Shown here: one piece after another, positions 18,235-27,580 of the stretch | Layout of the letters: each line of letters opens with the position of its first letter | Numbering within the stretch: position 1 is the first letter of the stretch | Source of the DNA: an uncultured Fibrobacter sp. | GTDB lineage: Bacteria > Fibrobacterota > Fibrobacteria > Fibrobacterales > Fibrobacteraceae | Length of the DNA stretch: 64,000 nucleotides | Reading direction: 5' to 3' | Assembly (NCBI GenBank): GCA_946414075.1 | Contig: CAMKNA010000004.1 | Location: 1 to 64,000 of the forward strand | Notes under the pieces: generated by a model | Databases searched by the model: none | What the model saw: only the letters and a program-made list of their open reading frames with translations | What the model was told of the DNA's origin: nothing | Made by a program: the position numbers and the translations under genes

Positions 18235-19182
18235 CTAGATTTTTAGGGCTTTCTTTGCTAGTCTCCACCAGTTGCCCAGTAGTCCCGGTTTTGCAACGCG
18301 GTTCAAGGGGATATCTTTGAATGGTGATTGGATGTAGTGCCTCCACCATTCGTGAGCTAGTAGGACATCGTAATATTTCCAGGGCTTTCCGGCACCTGTC
18401 CAGTGGATAATTGCAGGATCATCAAAGGCTTCGCGGACCTCTTTCGCCGAATACAAGTCAATCATTCGTTTGGCGTGTTTCATGTTGCTCATCGTCACAT
18501 TGTAACGACAGGGGATGAAACCGATTTTCCCATAACAGACATAGTTCAGAATTAATTGGTCGGCGGGGTCAAGGGGCGCAAACTCTTTTTTCCCGACGAG
18601 GGCTAAGCTCTTGTCCTCGATGCCATCTTCGCGCATGGCTTTGAGATTCATTAGCAGTACACCGCTGTTTACATAGTAATCCATTCCCGGAATCCCGCTA
18701 TGCTTAAGCCAGCGATTGCGATCGCTTTTTTTGATTTGTGCCCAAACGACAGGAACGCCCGCTATGTATATTCCGTCCATTGGCGTTTCGAAAAGCTCCC
18801 GAAGGTCTTCACGAACCATTGTATCCGTGTCGAGATACAAAACCTTATCCAGCTGTGGTAAGGCCGATGGGGCCTTCAATCGATAAAGTGCCGGAGTTGT
18901 CACTGAATGGACCATCCCAGACTTGCCACTGTATTGGATGGCGTTGTTCTTGAAATGTTGAGCCATGTCCATTATGGTGACAGTACAGTTGCTCCGGGGA
19001 TTTTCCTGGCAGCGCAAGAGTCGATCCCGATTTTCTTTAGTGACATCGTCTGAAAGAAAACAAAAGAAATCGTAGAAGGTCTCTTCGGAGGCAGTCTGAA
19101 TGGCAGATGTCATGACAACGGCCATAGCATTTACTTGGTTGTTGTCGCTAGAAAGGATTATCGGAATATGAAGGATCGCCAT
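18235..19182 (-). CDS. Glycosyltransferase family 8 protein
   Basis: A 315-residue cytosolic GT8-type enzyme. It has the DxD-containing stretch VLYLDTDTMV that binds Mn and nucleotide-sugar, a YYVNSGVLLMNLKAMRE motif, an ADQLILNYV segment and the closing HWTGAGKPWKY. These match LPS glucosyl/galactosyltransferases (WaaJ/WaaO-like) in order. The ATG at 19182 follows GGAGAG at good spacing and is preferred over a TTG at 19197. It is the last of three consecutive glycosyltransferase genes. Confidence 0.85.
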   Translation of the reverse strand: MAILHIPIILSSDNNQVNAMAVVMTSAIQTASEETFYDFFCFLSDDVTKENRDRLLRCQENPRSNCTVTIMDMAQHFKNNAIQYSGKSGMVHSVTTPALYRLKAPSALPQLDKVLYLDTDTMVREDLRELFETPMDGIYIAGVPVVWAQIKKSDRNRWLKHSGIPGMDYYVNSGVLLMNLKAMREDGIEDKSLALVGKKEFAPLDPADQLILNYVCYGKIGFIPCRYNVTMSNMKHAKRMIDLYSAKEVREAFDDPAIIHWTGAGKPWKYYDVLLAHEWWRHYIQSPFKDIPLNRVAKPGLLGNWWRLAKKALKI

Positions 19183-19199
19183 GTCGTTTCTCTCCAATA

Positions 19200-20222
19200 C
19201 TAGAAAAGTTTTCCGAAAATTTCCAAGGGTTTTACGAAAATAGGCAAATGCTTATACAGCCAGGAGAGCGATTTGGCAAACGCGTAGCTACGAATGATGT
19301 AGGCGCCGCCGGCCCCCACCTTGCGGGTCTGGAATTCAAATTCTTCTTTGGCGTGGGCAATCACATCATCGTAGTATTCGTTGATGGTAATACTCTTGTC
19401 GGCATTGACTTTCACCGGAATGCTCTTCAAGTTGGTGTAGAAGTCCTTGCGCAGAATTTTTGGCAAGAACAGGTCCATGCTTGCAGGCACCTTGTGACCA
19501 CGGGTGTCGATGATTCTCGAGCCGAAGAAGTGCAGCACCTTCGCTGTAGGCAAGAATCGGTTGCCATAGGCCAGCTGGCAATTCCAACCGCCGGGCATTT
19601 TCTGAGTGATATAGCCGAACTTGAAGTTGGTCTCGGCGAGGCTTGCCATGTCGTAGGGGAAATTCTTTGATACGCAATAGAGCCAAAGGTCGTGCCAGGT
19701 CTCGAAGAACTTGTGGGCTTCGGGAGTGTCTGCGGCAAACATCACGCCCCCATTGAAAATTTCGTCGTTCAGGATAGGTGAAAAACCCATCATCTTGGCG
19801 TTGTTTAGCACCTTCTTGCGATTAATCGCCTTTGAGAGATTTGTGTGGAAATCGAGCACTGCGTAGATGCCGCCCTTCCATTCTTCAGGAATTGAAAGAT
19901 CGCCCACAATGGCGATGTCGGAGTCCATGTACAGAAAATCGCCGTCAATCACATTGCGCATCACCGTCTTGAGATAGCGGGAGCGGAGCATGGGCGTGAA
20001 CTTTTCGTCGAGAGTAAGCACCTTGAGTTCGTCGACCGCGTCTTTTAGAACCGCTCGGGGTCCAGTTAATGTTGCCGCCGTTTTATCGTCGGTCAGCAGT
20101 GTCACGAAGGCGCCCGGATTGTGGACGCGGAGAGAAGCGATGGCCACCAGCGTCTGTTCGCAAAAAAAATCCTTCGGGGAACTAGTCAGAACAAAAAGAT
20201 ACTTCACTGAAGGCATAATCAT
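19200..20222 (-). CDS. Glycosyltransferase (GT8-like)
   Basis: A 340-residue protein with an N-terminal nucleotide-sugar fold (VKYLFVLTSSPKDFFCEQTLVAIASLR) and a DxD motif in FLYMDSDIAIVGD. A later FNGGVMFAADTPEAHKFF matches the GT8 acceptor-side motif (FNaGV). It is more divergent than its downstream neighbour. It starts 2 bases after the upstream glycosyltransferase stop and ends 17 bases before the next, so all three are likely one transcript making part of an LPS core or capsule. The donor and acceptor are not deducible. Confidence 0.75.
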   Translation of the reverse strand: MIMPSVKYLFVLTSSPKDFFCEQTLVAIASLRVHNPGAFVTLLTDDKTAATLTGPRAVLKDAVDELKVLTLDEKFTPMLRSRYLKTVMRNVIDGDFLYMDSDIAIVGDLSIPEEWKGGIYAVLDFHTNLSKAINRKKVLNNAKMMGFSPILNDEIFNGGVMFAADTPEAHKFFETWHDLWLYCVSKNFPYDMASLAETNFKFGYITQKMPGGWNCQLAYGNRFLPTAKVLHFFGSRIIDTRGHKVPASMDLFLPKILRKDFYTNLKSIPVKVNADKSITINEYYDDVIAHAKEEFEFQTRKVGAGGAYIIRSYAFAKSLSWLYKHLPIFVKPLEIFGKLF

Positions 20223-20224
20223 CC

Positions 20225-21028
20225 CTATAGTTTAACAGGTTCTTTTGTTTCGTAGGCGGCAAGACGACTTTCAATAGTGCCTCTCGGAGCATTTCTGACG
20301 AAATTTTTCACACGCTGCCAGAATGGACGCCAGCTACCGTTCGTGACATGAATAGCAAAAGGCTTTGTCTTGGACTCGTTTATGCTGGGCAAAAACACAT
20401 CTCCCGGATAAATAGTCATGCCTTCAGAAAGGTTCTGCATCTTGTCCTTGTATAAAAAACCGTATTGTTGGGCCTTATGGGCATAGACGCATGGAGAGAT
20501 GTTCAGAGTGTTCAGTTCGCCATTCGGCAATACGAACTTTTCGTTTTCGTAATATTCCATGCACTCTTTTAGGAACGGGTGTCCCGCTTCACCCCCAAAG
20601 ATGGCTGCTTGTAAGGCGATTCCCGGAATGACCATCCTGTCCTTGTCCTTCTTGGTTCCGTCATCATTCAAAAGTTTCCAGGATTTATTTCTTTTGTAGT
20701 GGGATGTGAACTCGATGTTCGTGAAAAAACGGCTTTCCAAGAAAGGATCGAAATTCTGGTACATGTACACATCGCTATCAAGATAAACGCCACCTTCGCT
20801 ATAGACAGCATATAGGCGGATGTAGTCGCTGGCAAAGGCCCACTTGGAATGTTCAACAGCTTCACGGACAAAAGGGACGGAATCGATGATGTGTTGGCAT
20901 TTTTTCATGTCCCAATGAATTATCTCGTAGTCGGGACAATGGCGTTTCCAGCTGTCAATGCAGAGCCTGGGTAAGGTGGGCATGGGGTCTGTGGAAAGCC
21001 AGATGTAGTGTATCTTCTTGGGGATCAT
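20225..21028 (-). CDS. Capsular/OCH1-type glycosyltransferase with DXD motif
   Basis: This 267-residue protein opens with IPKKIHYIWLS and contains ASDYIRLYAVYSEGGVYLDSDV, the signature of DXD sugar-transferases of the Gly_transf_sug/OCH1 type found in capsule and LPS loci. The ATG at 21028 is chosen because the family motif starts immediately after it; further upstream codons would cover the promoter. It is the first gene of the three-gene glycosyltransferase operon, behind a clear minus-strand promoter. Confidence 0.82.
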   Translation of the reverse strand: MIPKKIHYIWLSTDPMPTLPRLCIDSWKRHCPDYEIIHWDMKKCQHIIDSVPFVREAVEHSKWAFASDYIRLYAVYSEGGVYLDSDVYMYQNFDPFLESRFFTNIEFTSHYKRNKSWKLLNDDGTKKDKDRMVIPGIALQAAIFGGEAGHPFLKECMEYYENEKFVLPNGELNTLNISPCVYAHKAQQYGFLYKDKMQNLSEGMTIYPGDVFLPSINESKTKPFAIHVTNGSWRPFWQRVKNFVRNAPRGTIESRLAAYETKEPVKL

Positions 21029-21053
21029 GTTGTTGCTTTTTCGTTCTGTTAAC

Positions 21054-21085
21054 CAAATATAAATCCTGCGGTTGAACATTGTCAA
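21054..21085 (-). promoter_or_regulatory. Promoter of the glycosyltransferase operon
   Basis: On the minus strand TTGACA (21085-21080) is followed after 18 bases by TATATTTG (21061-21054). This repeats the TTGACA plus TATATTTG combination seen at zur. The first glycosyltransferase ATG is 26 bases further on. Confidence 0.7.
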
Positions 21086-21168
21086 TAAACATGCCTGAAA
21101 TCGCCATTTTCAGGGTGATTGTTGACTGTGCATATTCAAAATGGGTCCGATGATGTGACAAAATAATC

Positions 21169-21176
21169 TAAATTTG
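21169..21176 (+). promoter_or_regulatory. Probable -10/-7 element of the rpiB-lpt operon
   Basis: TAAATTTG fits the TAnnTTTG pattern and lies 26 bases upstream of the rpiB ATG. No good TTGACA is found at the usual distance, so the promoter is called on this element and position only. Confidence 0.45.
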
Positions 21177-21202
21177 AAGCGAACAAAACTTAGGAGTTAA
21201 TC

Positions 21203-21640
21203 ATGTTCAAGACCATCGCTATCGGCTGCGACCATGCGGCTGTGGAATACAAGGATAAATTAAAGGCGTATCTCGAAGGACAGGGCTACACCGTGCTCAA
21301 CATGGGCACAGACTCCACCGAGTCATGCGACTATCCCATTTATGCGAATAAAGTCTGCGACAAGGTTGTGGGAAAGGAAGCCGATTGCGGTATTCTCATT
21401 TGCGGTACGGGTATCGGCATGAGCATGGCTGCCAACAAGCGTAAGGGTATTCGTGCGGCAGTCTGTGGCGATCTCAAATCCAGCGAATTTACGCGTCTCC
21501 ATAACAATGCGAATGTACTGTGCATGGGCGCCCGGATTATTCCTTACGAACTCTGTGAGGAAATCACCAAGAAATTCCTGGAAACGGAATTTATGGGGGG
21601 TAAGCACAAGGTTCGCATTGATATGTTCGAACAGGGCTAA
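21203..21640 (+). CDS. rpiB: Ribose-5-phosphate isomerase B (RpiB/LacAB family)
   Basis: A 145-residue sugar-phosphate isomerase interconverting ribose 5-phosphate and ribulose 5-phosphate. It opens with IAIGCDHAAVEYK, contains the catalytic-cysteine stretch GILICGTGIGMSMAANK and the substrate-binding RLHNNANVLCMGAR. Length and motif order are normal for RpiB. An AGGAG ribosome site precedes the ATG. It is the first gene of a run leading into lptC-lptA-lptB-rpoN, 9 bases before lptC; the metabolic link may be to LPS sugar-phosphate supply. Confidence 0.9.
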   Translation: MFKTIAIGCDHAAVEYKDKLKAYLEGQGYTVLNMGTDSTESCDYPIYANKVCDKVVGKEADCGILICGTGIGMSMAANKRKGIRAAVCGDLKSSEFTRLHNNANVLCMGARIIPYELCEEITKKFLETEFMGGKHKVRIDMFEQG

Positions 21641-21649
21641 GGACGATCT

Positions 21650-22306
21650 GTGGCACGATTTTTGCTGACTTCCGCCAAGAAGTATGGTGTTCTCGCCTTG
21701 GGAGCACTTTTGGCGGCGTGCGCTGAAATCGAAGAGGAAAAGCCTTGGATCCATGTGGATAGACCCCAGATGCTTTTTACCGATACCACCCTTATGGACA
21801 GTTACGACAAGGGGGTCTTGAGCTGGAAGCTGAAGACGGCCTACTTGGAGCGCTGGGCAGATAAGGACGAAGTGCTTGTACGACCGGTATTGGTGGATAT
21901 TTATGATTCCCTGGGTGAGCGTACGGCCTTCTTGCGTGCGGACTCTGGCCGCCTGAATATGAAGTTCACCTATGTTTACGCATACGGGCATGTGTATGCG
22001 CTTACTCCTAAGGGAGCTTCTGTGCGGGCGGATTCGCTGTTGTGGAACAAGAAGGACAACCTGGTAAAGACGGAGAGTTATGTGCGTGTGGTCTCCGAAG
22101 AAGGCGATGTCTTGCAGGGCAAGGGATTTGAAAGCGATGCCAAGATGGATAACTGGAAAATCCTTTCCAACATCACTGGAATTTTCCAGGACGCTGCCAA
22201 CCGCATAAAAGAAGAGGACAAGGCGAAGGCCGAAGAAATCGAAAAGCGGGATTCCGCAACCGTTCCCCCAAAACCGCCAGAGCATCCGCAGGAGCGAAAG
22301 CAATGA
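21650..22306 (+). CDS. lptC: LPS export protein LptC, lipoprotein form
   Basis: The 218-residue protein has the LptC/YrbK layout: an N-terminal membrane anchor and a beta-jellyroll domain, followed here by a charged, proline-rich tail. LptC passes LPS from LptBFG to LptA in the periplasm. The start is GTG at 21650, preceded by AAGGA. The N-terminus ends in GALLAACAE, a lipobox, so the protein should be lipid-anchored rather than held by a permanent helix as in E. coli. It overlaps lptA by 4 bases, which together with lptB supports the identity. Confidence 0.78.
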   Translation: MARFLLTSAKKYGVLALGALLAACAEIEEEKPWIHVDRPQMLFTDTTLMDSYDKGVLSWKLKTAYLERWADKDEVLVRPVLVDIYDSLGERTAFLRADSGRLNMKFTYVYAYGHVYALTPKGASVRADSLLWNKKDNLVKTESYVRVVSEEGDVLQGKGFESDAKMDNWKILSNITGIFQDAANRIKEEDKAKAEEIEKRDSATVPPKPPEHPQERKQ

Positions 22307-23643
22307 TGAGAGCGTCGCTTCTGCTTTTCGTGTTGTCTGTTGGCGTCATGGCGCAAACATCGCCTCTTATCATGAAGCATGCGGATAACCTAGAAGTGGC
22401 TCGCACTCGTGGAAACCTGCTTTTACAGGGCAAGGTCCACTTTGTCCATGATTCGCTGGACTTCAAGACTGAAAAGGCCACCTGGAACAAAGACGCCGAA
22501 ATTCTCCAATGCGATGGGGGGTTCCTGGCAGCCCACCCCTCAGGCTACATCCGTGCCCAGAGCGGCATCTACCAGAAGAAAAAAGGGATTGCTTCTGCCA
22601 AGGGGGATGTTGTTGCGGCGGACTCTGCAAAAACCTATATGTTTACAGGGGACTATCTGGTTTATGACCGCGAGAAAGAAATTCTCACTATGCCGGAGAA
22701 GCCGAAACTCTATGAATTTGAAAAGAAAAAGGATGGTAAAATAGACACCGTCCTTATCGAAGCCAAGACGATTATTTACAACAAGGGAGAATCCTATGCT
22801 GAGGCCTACCAGAAGGTGAAGGTCACCCAGGCCGACATGGTGGTCACCTGCGACACGGGATTTTTTAACCGCAAGGATAATTGGCTTTCCATGAAAGGCA
22901 AGCCCACCTTTGACATGAAGAACTATCACCTGACTGGAGATTCGATATACCTTACCCTGGATTCTACGGGGAAATCCCTGCGGTCGGCACTGGTAATCCG
23001 GAATGCCCATGGCGTCCAGCAGGAAGAGGCGAAGAAAAATGCCCCTGGAAGTGTTACGGAGGCATTCGGTGACACGCTCTATGCGGCTTTCAAGGACAAC
23101 AAGATTGAGCGCTTGTATGTAAATTTGAATGCAAGGGGATTCTTTTACGAGACGGACCTTCCCGATTACCAGAACCAGATGGACGGAAACAGGTTGGACA
23201 TGTACTTTGACCAGGGAAAGATGGACCATGCGGTAGTATCCGGTAAGGCCCAGAGTACCTATTTCTATGTCAAGAAGGACCGTTCTGTGGCAGGGAAAAA
23301 TGAGGCGGCGGGGGATACCATCAATATCCTCTTCGATGCTCAGAAAAATGCGGTCAAGTCCCTGAGGCTCATGGGTGGCGGAACCATGGCCAGTGGAAGG
23401 TACATCGACATGGAGAAGGAACAACGGAACAAGAAGAAATTGCTGGAAGCGGATTCTACACAAGCTTCAGACATTTCAAAAGTCTCAGCTCCAAAGGCGA
23501 CCAGCATAGAAACGAAGCCCAGGGGCGAAGTTCAGGAAAAGTTAATGCATGAAGACTCCAAGAGAGGGGAGTTGTTCCGCAGGGCCATGAAGTCCAGGGA
23601 GTCAAAACCCCAGCCGGCTCCGAAAAAGGAGGAAGCGAAATGA
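22303..23643 (+). CDS. lptA: LPS transport periplasmic protein LptA (OstA-like), long form
   Basis: A signal peptide (cleavage after VMAQ) is followed by repeated OstA-type beta-jellyroll segments: strands such as [26 protein letters not shown] and later [18 protein letters not shown]. LptA forms the periplasmic bridge for LPS. At 446 residues it is more than twice the length of E. coli LptA, with at least two OstA-like units and a lysine/glutamate-rich tail, so it may span more of the periplasm or combine LptA and LptD-N-like parts. ATGA overlaps join it to lptC and lptB. Confidence 0.78.
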   Translation: MMRASLLLFVLSVGVMAQTSPLIMKHADNLEVARTRGNLLLQGKVHFVHDSLDFKTEKATWNKDAEILQCDGGFLAAHPSGYIRAQSGIYQKKKGIASAKGDVVAADSAKTYMFTGDYLVYDREKEILTMPEKPKLYEFEKKKDGKIDTVLIEAKTIIYNKGESYAEAYQKVKVTQADMVVTCDTGFFNRKDNWLSMKGKPTFDMKNYHLTGDSIYLTLDSTGKSLRSALVIRNAHGVQQEEAKKNAPGSVTEAFGDTLYAAFKDNKIERLYVNLNARGFFYETDLPDYQNQMDGNRLDMYFDQGKMDHAVVSGKAQSTYFYVKKDRSVAGKNEAAGDTINILFDAQKNAVKSLRLMGGGTMASGRYIDMEKEQRNKKKLLEADSTQASDISKVSAPKATSIETKPRGEVQEKLMHEDSKRGELFRRAMKSRESKPQPAPKKEEAK

Positions 23644-24377
23644 GAACGGTTGTCAGTACTATCCGAACGGACAAGCTGCGCAAAGTCTATGGCGGCCGCC
23701 AGGTGGTAAGCGATGTTTCTATTAGCGTCTCTCAAGGAGAAGTTGTAGGACTTCTGGGGCCCAATGGCGCTGGCAAGACCACATCGTTCTATATGATTGT
23801 GGGAATGGTCCGCCCTGATTCGGGACACATCTTTCTGGATGATATTGAGATGACAGATAAGCCCATGTATAAGCGGGCGCGGCTCGGTGTTGGTTACCTG
23901 CCTCAGGAAGCCTCCATCTTCCGCAAGCTATCTGTGGAAGACAACATCATGGCCATTCTTGAGACCCAGGACATGAAGCGTGCCCAGCGGAAAAAGAGAT
24001 TGGAAGAACTTCTGGAAGAATTCAAGATTACCCACATCCGCAAGACTAAGTCTTATAGCTGTTCCGGTGGCGAGCGTCGTCGCCTGGAAATTGCCCGTGC
24101 CCTTGCCAGTGATCCGTCGTTCTTGTTGCTGGACGAACCCTTTGCGGGAATTGACCCCATCGCTGTGGCGGATATCCAGTCCATCATTTCGGAGCTGAAG
24201 GAAAAGGGCATGGGTGTTCTTATTACGGACCACAATGTGCGTGAGACGCTCTCCATTACGGACCGGGCCTACATCATGTACAAGAGCCGCGTCCTTACCG
24301 AAGGGACGGCGGAATATCTGGCCAATGATCCCGAAGCAAGGCGTATATATCTTGGGGATAGCTTCAGACTAGATTAG
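23640..24377 (+). CDS. lptB: LPS export ABC transporter ATPase LptB
   Basis: The cytoplasmic ATPase that powers LPS extraction with LptF and LptG (not in this window). Walker A is GPNGAGKTT, the signature is [15 protein letters not shown], and Walker B is [16 protein letters not shown], the last two being diagnostic for LptB. The length (245) is normal. It overlaps lptA by 4 bases and is followed by rpoN after 8 bases, the arrangement known from many Gram-negative genomes. Confidence 0.93.
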   Translation: MRTVVSTIRTDKLRKVYGGRQVVSDVSISVSQGEVVGLLGPNGAGKTTSFYMIVGMVRPDSGHIFLDDIEMTDKPMYKRARLGVGYLPQEASIFRKLSVEDNIMAILETQDMKRAQRKKRLEELLEEFKITHIRKTKSYSCSGGERRRLEIARALASDPSFLLLDEPFAGIDPIAVADIQSIISELKEKGMGVLITDHNVRETLSITDRAYIMYKSRVLTEGTAEYLANDPEARRIYLGDSFRLD

Positions 24378-24385
24378 GAACATCT

Positions 24386-26038
24386 ATGGATGTAGGGATG
24401 CACTTAGGACAGAGCCAACGGCTGGAGCAGAATATCTCGCCCCAGATGCTCCAGTCTATTACCATCCTGCAAAAGAATTCCCTAGAACTAGAAACGGCCA
24501 TCAAGGAAGAAGTAGAGGCGAATCCCCTTCTGGAATGGGACGAGGAACCCCTGGGCGAATCCCTGGACGCTCCGGCTGAGGAATCCCGCGAAAGTAATGT
24601 AGACGATGATTATGCCGACGGGAAAATGGATGCCGGCGAAGGAGCCGCTTCGTCTCTGGATTTTGAACGAGGGACTCTTGAAGATAGTGCCGATGTGGAT
24701 AGGGGGCTGCTGGATGATTCCTCCCCCTCGGAATTGAACTGGGCCCAATATCTGGAAGATGGCACCGACAGGACAGATTCGCTTTATAGAGATTCGGGCA
24801 ATCTGCAAAAAGACGCCGATGACGCCTTTGACCGCCCCCAGAAAGACAGGGAGGCAAGTCTCCAGGATCGTTTGATAATGCAGCTCCGGGATTGGAGCGG
24901 TACCCGTGAATTGCTTGCACAGCTCTCCAAGGCGGGTTGCTCCGAGACGCGTTTCCGCGAACTGGTGGAATACCTGATTGACTCTCTTGACGAGAACGGT
25001 TTTTTGCAGCGAGCCGATGAGATGGCCATGGCGAAGGTCCTTGCCGACAACGACCCTTTCATTATCGAAATTGAAAAGGTTATTCGGGATGAGAAATCTC
25101 TAGAAGATACGAATCTCCCGGTGGTAGAAGCCTTCCATGTGCTCAGGAGTTTCAAGCCTACGGGAATCGGTGCGCGAAACCTGCAGGAGTGCTTTATTAT
25201 CCAGGCGGAATCTTTGGAGAATTTTCCGGCAATTTCCCTCCGGATTCTGAAAGACCATTTTGAAGACTTGATGGCGCTCCGTTATGCAAAGATTGCAAAA
25301 GACCTGGGCGTTACTACCGACGAAGTGCAGCAGGCGGTGAGCAGTCTTTCTAGACTGGCGCCTCACCCTGGTCAGCAGATGTCGGCCGCGCCGAACCAGA
25401 TTAAAGTGGCGGACATGAAGGTGGTAGAAAAGAGGGGCAAGTTCGAAGTGGAATGCTATAGGCGTCGAGTCCAGAAGCGCCTTCATTTGAACCGGACTTA
25501 CGCATCGCTTCTGAATGATTCCCACCTGAGTAAGAACGATAGGGAGTATATCCAGAACAACTTGAATAGGGCCAAGGAATTCATGAAGGCGGTGGACAAC
25601 CGTTTTTCCACCATGGAGAATGTGATGATGGCCATCATCAAGCATCAGGAACCCTTTTTCCGGCAGGGTCCTGCTTTCCTAAAGCCCATGATTCTTCAGG
25701 ACATTGCCGACGAGGTAGGGCGGGACCTGAGCACCATCAGCCGCGTTACCAATGGCAAGTATGTGGATACGCCCTATGGCATCTTCGAGCTGAAGCAGTT
25801 CTTTACCTCGGGTGTCAAGCAGGGCTCGGCGTCTAGCGCCGAAGTCATCGGGTCTGCCCAGATCCTTTCTGCCATTAAGAAGTTGGTGGATGAGGAAGAC
25901 AAGAAAAAGCCCCTTTCGGACCAGGCCATTGCCGATGCCCTGGAAAAGCAGGGTATCAAGGTGGCGCGTCGTACGGTGGCCAAGTATAGGGAAGAGGAAC
26001 TGAAAATCCTCCCGGCAAGGCTCCGTAAGTCGCTTTAG
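24386..26038 (+). CDS. rpoN: RNA polymerase sigma-54 factor (RpoN)
   Basis: This sigma factor directs transcription from -24/-12 promoters with the help of AAA+ activators. The glutamine-rich activator-interacting region I is at the N-terminus (QRLEQNISPQMLQSITILQ), followed by an acidic linker of about 100 residues. The C-terminus carries the RpoN box ARRTVAKYRE that reads the -24 element. At 550 residues it is slightly longer than average because of the acidic linker. A -24/-12 promoter occurs in this same window before the hsp20 gene. Confidence 0.95.
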   Translation: MDVGMHLGQSQRLEQNISPQMLQSITILQKNSLELETAIKEEVEANPLLEWDEEPLGESLDAPAEESRESNVDDDYADGKMDAGEGAASSLDFERGTLEDSADVDRGLLDDSSPSELNWAQYLEDGTDRTDSLYRDSGNLQKDADDAFDRPQKDREASLQDRLIMQLRDWSGTRELLAQLSKAGCSETRFRELVEYLIDSLDENGFLQRADEMAMAKVLADNDPFIIEIEKVIRDEKSLEDTNLPVVEAFHVLRSFKPTGIGARNLQECFIIQAESLENFPAISLRILKDHFEDLMALRYAKIAKDLGVTTDEVQQAVSSLSRLAPHPGQQMSAAPNQIKVADMKVVEKRGKFEVECYRRRVQKRLHLNRTYASLLNDSHLSKNDREYIQNNLNRAKEFMKAVDNRFSTMENVMMAIIKHQEPFFRQGPAFLKPMILQDIADEVGRDLSTISRVTNGKYVDTPYGIFELKQFFTSGVKQGSASSAEVIGSAQILSAIKKLVDEEDKKKPLSDQAIADALEKQGIKVARRTVAKYREEELKILPARLRKSL

Positions 26039-26138
26039 GGTCTCCTATTGTAAACTTTTGTTTACGAACTGTGTGGCCATCATAAAATTAGTTCTCATTA
26101 TTCCAAATTGGGCGAATTTATTTTCGAAAAAAACATAT

Positions 26139-26146
26139 TATATTTG
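26139..26146 (+). promoter_or_regulatory. Probable -10/-7 element of the hpf-hprK-mlaD operon
   Basis: TATATTTG lies 86 bases upstream of the hpf start, in an AT-rich intergenic stretch of about 190 bases after rpoN. The -35 region is weak. The same octamer is present at the zur, 12917 and glycosyltransferase promoters. Confidence 0.5.
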
Positions 26147-26231
26147 CTTTTTTTATAAAAAAAGATGTATATACTCTAGATGCGATGCTAGAACATCGAA
26201 TTGTGCCATCTTAACTTACGGAGGTTTAACA

Positions 26232-26549
26232 ATGGATATTCAATTTTCTGCCCGTCATTTTAACGCGTCTGCCGGTCTCCAGGATAGGATTCAGGAAGAA
26301 ATGGACAAACTGGCAAAGTTCTACCCCAACATCACGGGAGCCTCCGTCATTCTGGACCACGAAGTGGAACACCAGCGCCATTGCGAAATTTCTGTGAACA
26401 TCACGGGTTCCGTGGTGGTTGGTTCCGCCGACGAAGAAAACATGGGCAAGGCTGTGGATGTGGCTCTCGAAAGGGTAAAAATCCAGCTGAAGAAGGCCAA
26501 CGACAAACAGAACGACCACCGCGCTCAGCCCCTTTCTGATTTGGCTTAA
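26232..26549 (+). CDS. hpf: Ribosome hibernation promoting factor, short form (HPF/YfiA family)
   Basis: A 105-residue HPF/RaiA-family protein that binds the 30S decoding centre and inactivates ribosomes in starvation. The fold is visible from IQFSARHFNASAGLQDRIQEEMDKLAKFYPNI and the later CEISVNITG and DVALERVKIQLKKAND helix. It lacks the extra C-terminal dimerisation domain of long HPF. The ATG at 26232 follows CGGAGG and is chosen over an upstream ATG that would add an unrelated 58-residue extension. It sits next to rpoN as in many bacteria and overlaps the hprK start by one base. Confidence 0.88.
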   Translation: MDIQFSARHFNASAGLQDRIQEEMDKLAKFYPNITGASVILDHEVEHQRHCEISVNITGSVVVGSADEENMGKAVDVALERVKIQLKKANDKQNDHRAQPLSDLA

Positions 26550-27580
26550 TGGCAGAATCCAGATTGAAAGATATCAAGGTTTTGCACCGGGAAAAACTCT
26601 CGGTGCGAGACTTTTTCTGTCGCTACGGTAAGGATTTGCAGCTGGCCCTCCATTCTCCGGAAGAGGACCTGAATACAAACATTGCCGAAAGCGGCATCCA
26701 CCGCCCAGGCCTTGCCATGGCGGGTTATACGAAGGTGTACAGTTCCGAGCAGATTCAGGTGGTGGGCCATACGGAGTGGAACTACCTGGAATCCCTGGGT
26801 ACTTCTGGGCGTGTGAAGGTCTTTGAAAGTCTTTCTGTTTTCAAGGCGCCTATGTGGGTGGTGACCCATGCCCAGATGCCGCACCCGGAACTTCGGGCCA
26901 TGTGCAGCAAGCTGCATATCCCGCTGTTCTCCACGACTCTGCACACCTACGAGTTTAACAAGATTGCCCAGAGGATTCTCGAAGAATTCTTTGCGCCCCA
27001 TGCCATTATTCACGGGAGTCTCGTGGATGTCTACGGTATAGGCATGCTCTTTGTGGGCGATAGCAATGTGGGTAAGTCCGAATGCGTTTTGGACCTGGTG
27101 GAAAGCGGTCACCGCATGGTGGCTGACGATGTTGTCCATGTAAGTCACATGGGCAATGTGCTCATCGGGCGCCCAGATCCCCTGATTCGCCATCACATGG
27201 AAATCCGCGGAGTTGGGCTTCTCGATATCCGCTCCATGTTCGGCATCCATGCCATCCGAAAGGTGAAGAAGATCGAAGTTATCGTGGAACTTCAGCCCTG
27301 GAGCCAGAGCGTTTCGTACGAGCGTACGGGTCTGAACGAATTGGACGAAGTCGTCATGGGCGTTTCCATTCCAAAAATCGTGATTCCGGTGTCACCAGGC
27401 AAGAACCTGACGGTGATTTGCGAAGTCATCGCCATGAATGCCCTGATGAAGATGAATGGCCAGAATGTTGCCCGCGATTTCAACGAGAATCTGATGCAAA
27501 AGATAAAGGCCAAGGCCAAGGGTGAATACACTGACGACTTGCTGGAAATGGAGCCGGAGAATTGGTCACCTTATGAATAA
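26549..27580 (+). CDS. hprK: HPr kinase/phosphorylase (HprK)
   Basis: A bifunctional enzyme that phosphorylates and dephosphorylates HPr-type proteins on serine. At 343 residues it has the N-terminal substrate domain and a C-terminal kinase domain with P-loop GDSNVGKSE, the acidic DDVVHV stretch and the family signature MEIRGVGLLDIRSMFG. Its ATG shares the last A of the hpf stop codon. Linkage to rpoN and hpf recalls the rpoN-hpf-ptsN clusters of Proteobacteria, with HprK in place of PtsN. Its HPr partner is not in the window. Confidence 0.92.
   Translation: MAESRLKDIKVLHREKLSVRDFFCRYGKDLQLALHSPEEDLNTNIAESGIHRPGLAMAGYTKVYSSEQIQVVGHTEWNYLESLGTSGRVKVFESLSVFKAPMWVVTHAQMPHPELRAMCSKLHIPLFSTTLHTYEFNKIAQRILEEFFAPHAIIHGSLVDVYGIGMLFVGDSNVGKSECVLDLVESGHRMVADDVVHVSHMGNVLIGRPDPLIRHHMEIRGVGLLDIRSMFGIHAIRKVKKIEVIVELQPWSQSVSYERTGLNELDEVVMGVSIPKIVIPVSPGKNLTVICEVIAMNALMKMNGQNVARDFNENLMQKIKAKAKGEYTDDLLEMEPENWSPYE

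Noticed and set aside
21323-22303. A 326-codon minus-strand frame across rpiB and lptC
   Set aside because: It spans two well-supported genes in the opposite direction and shows no family motif.
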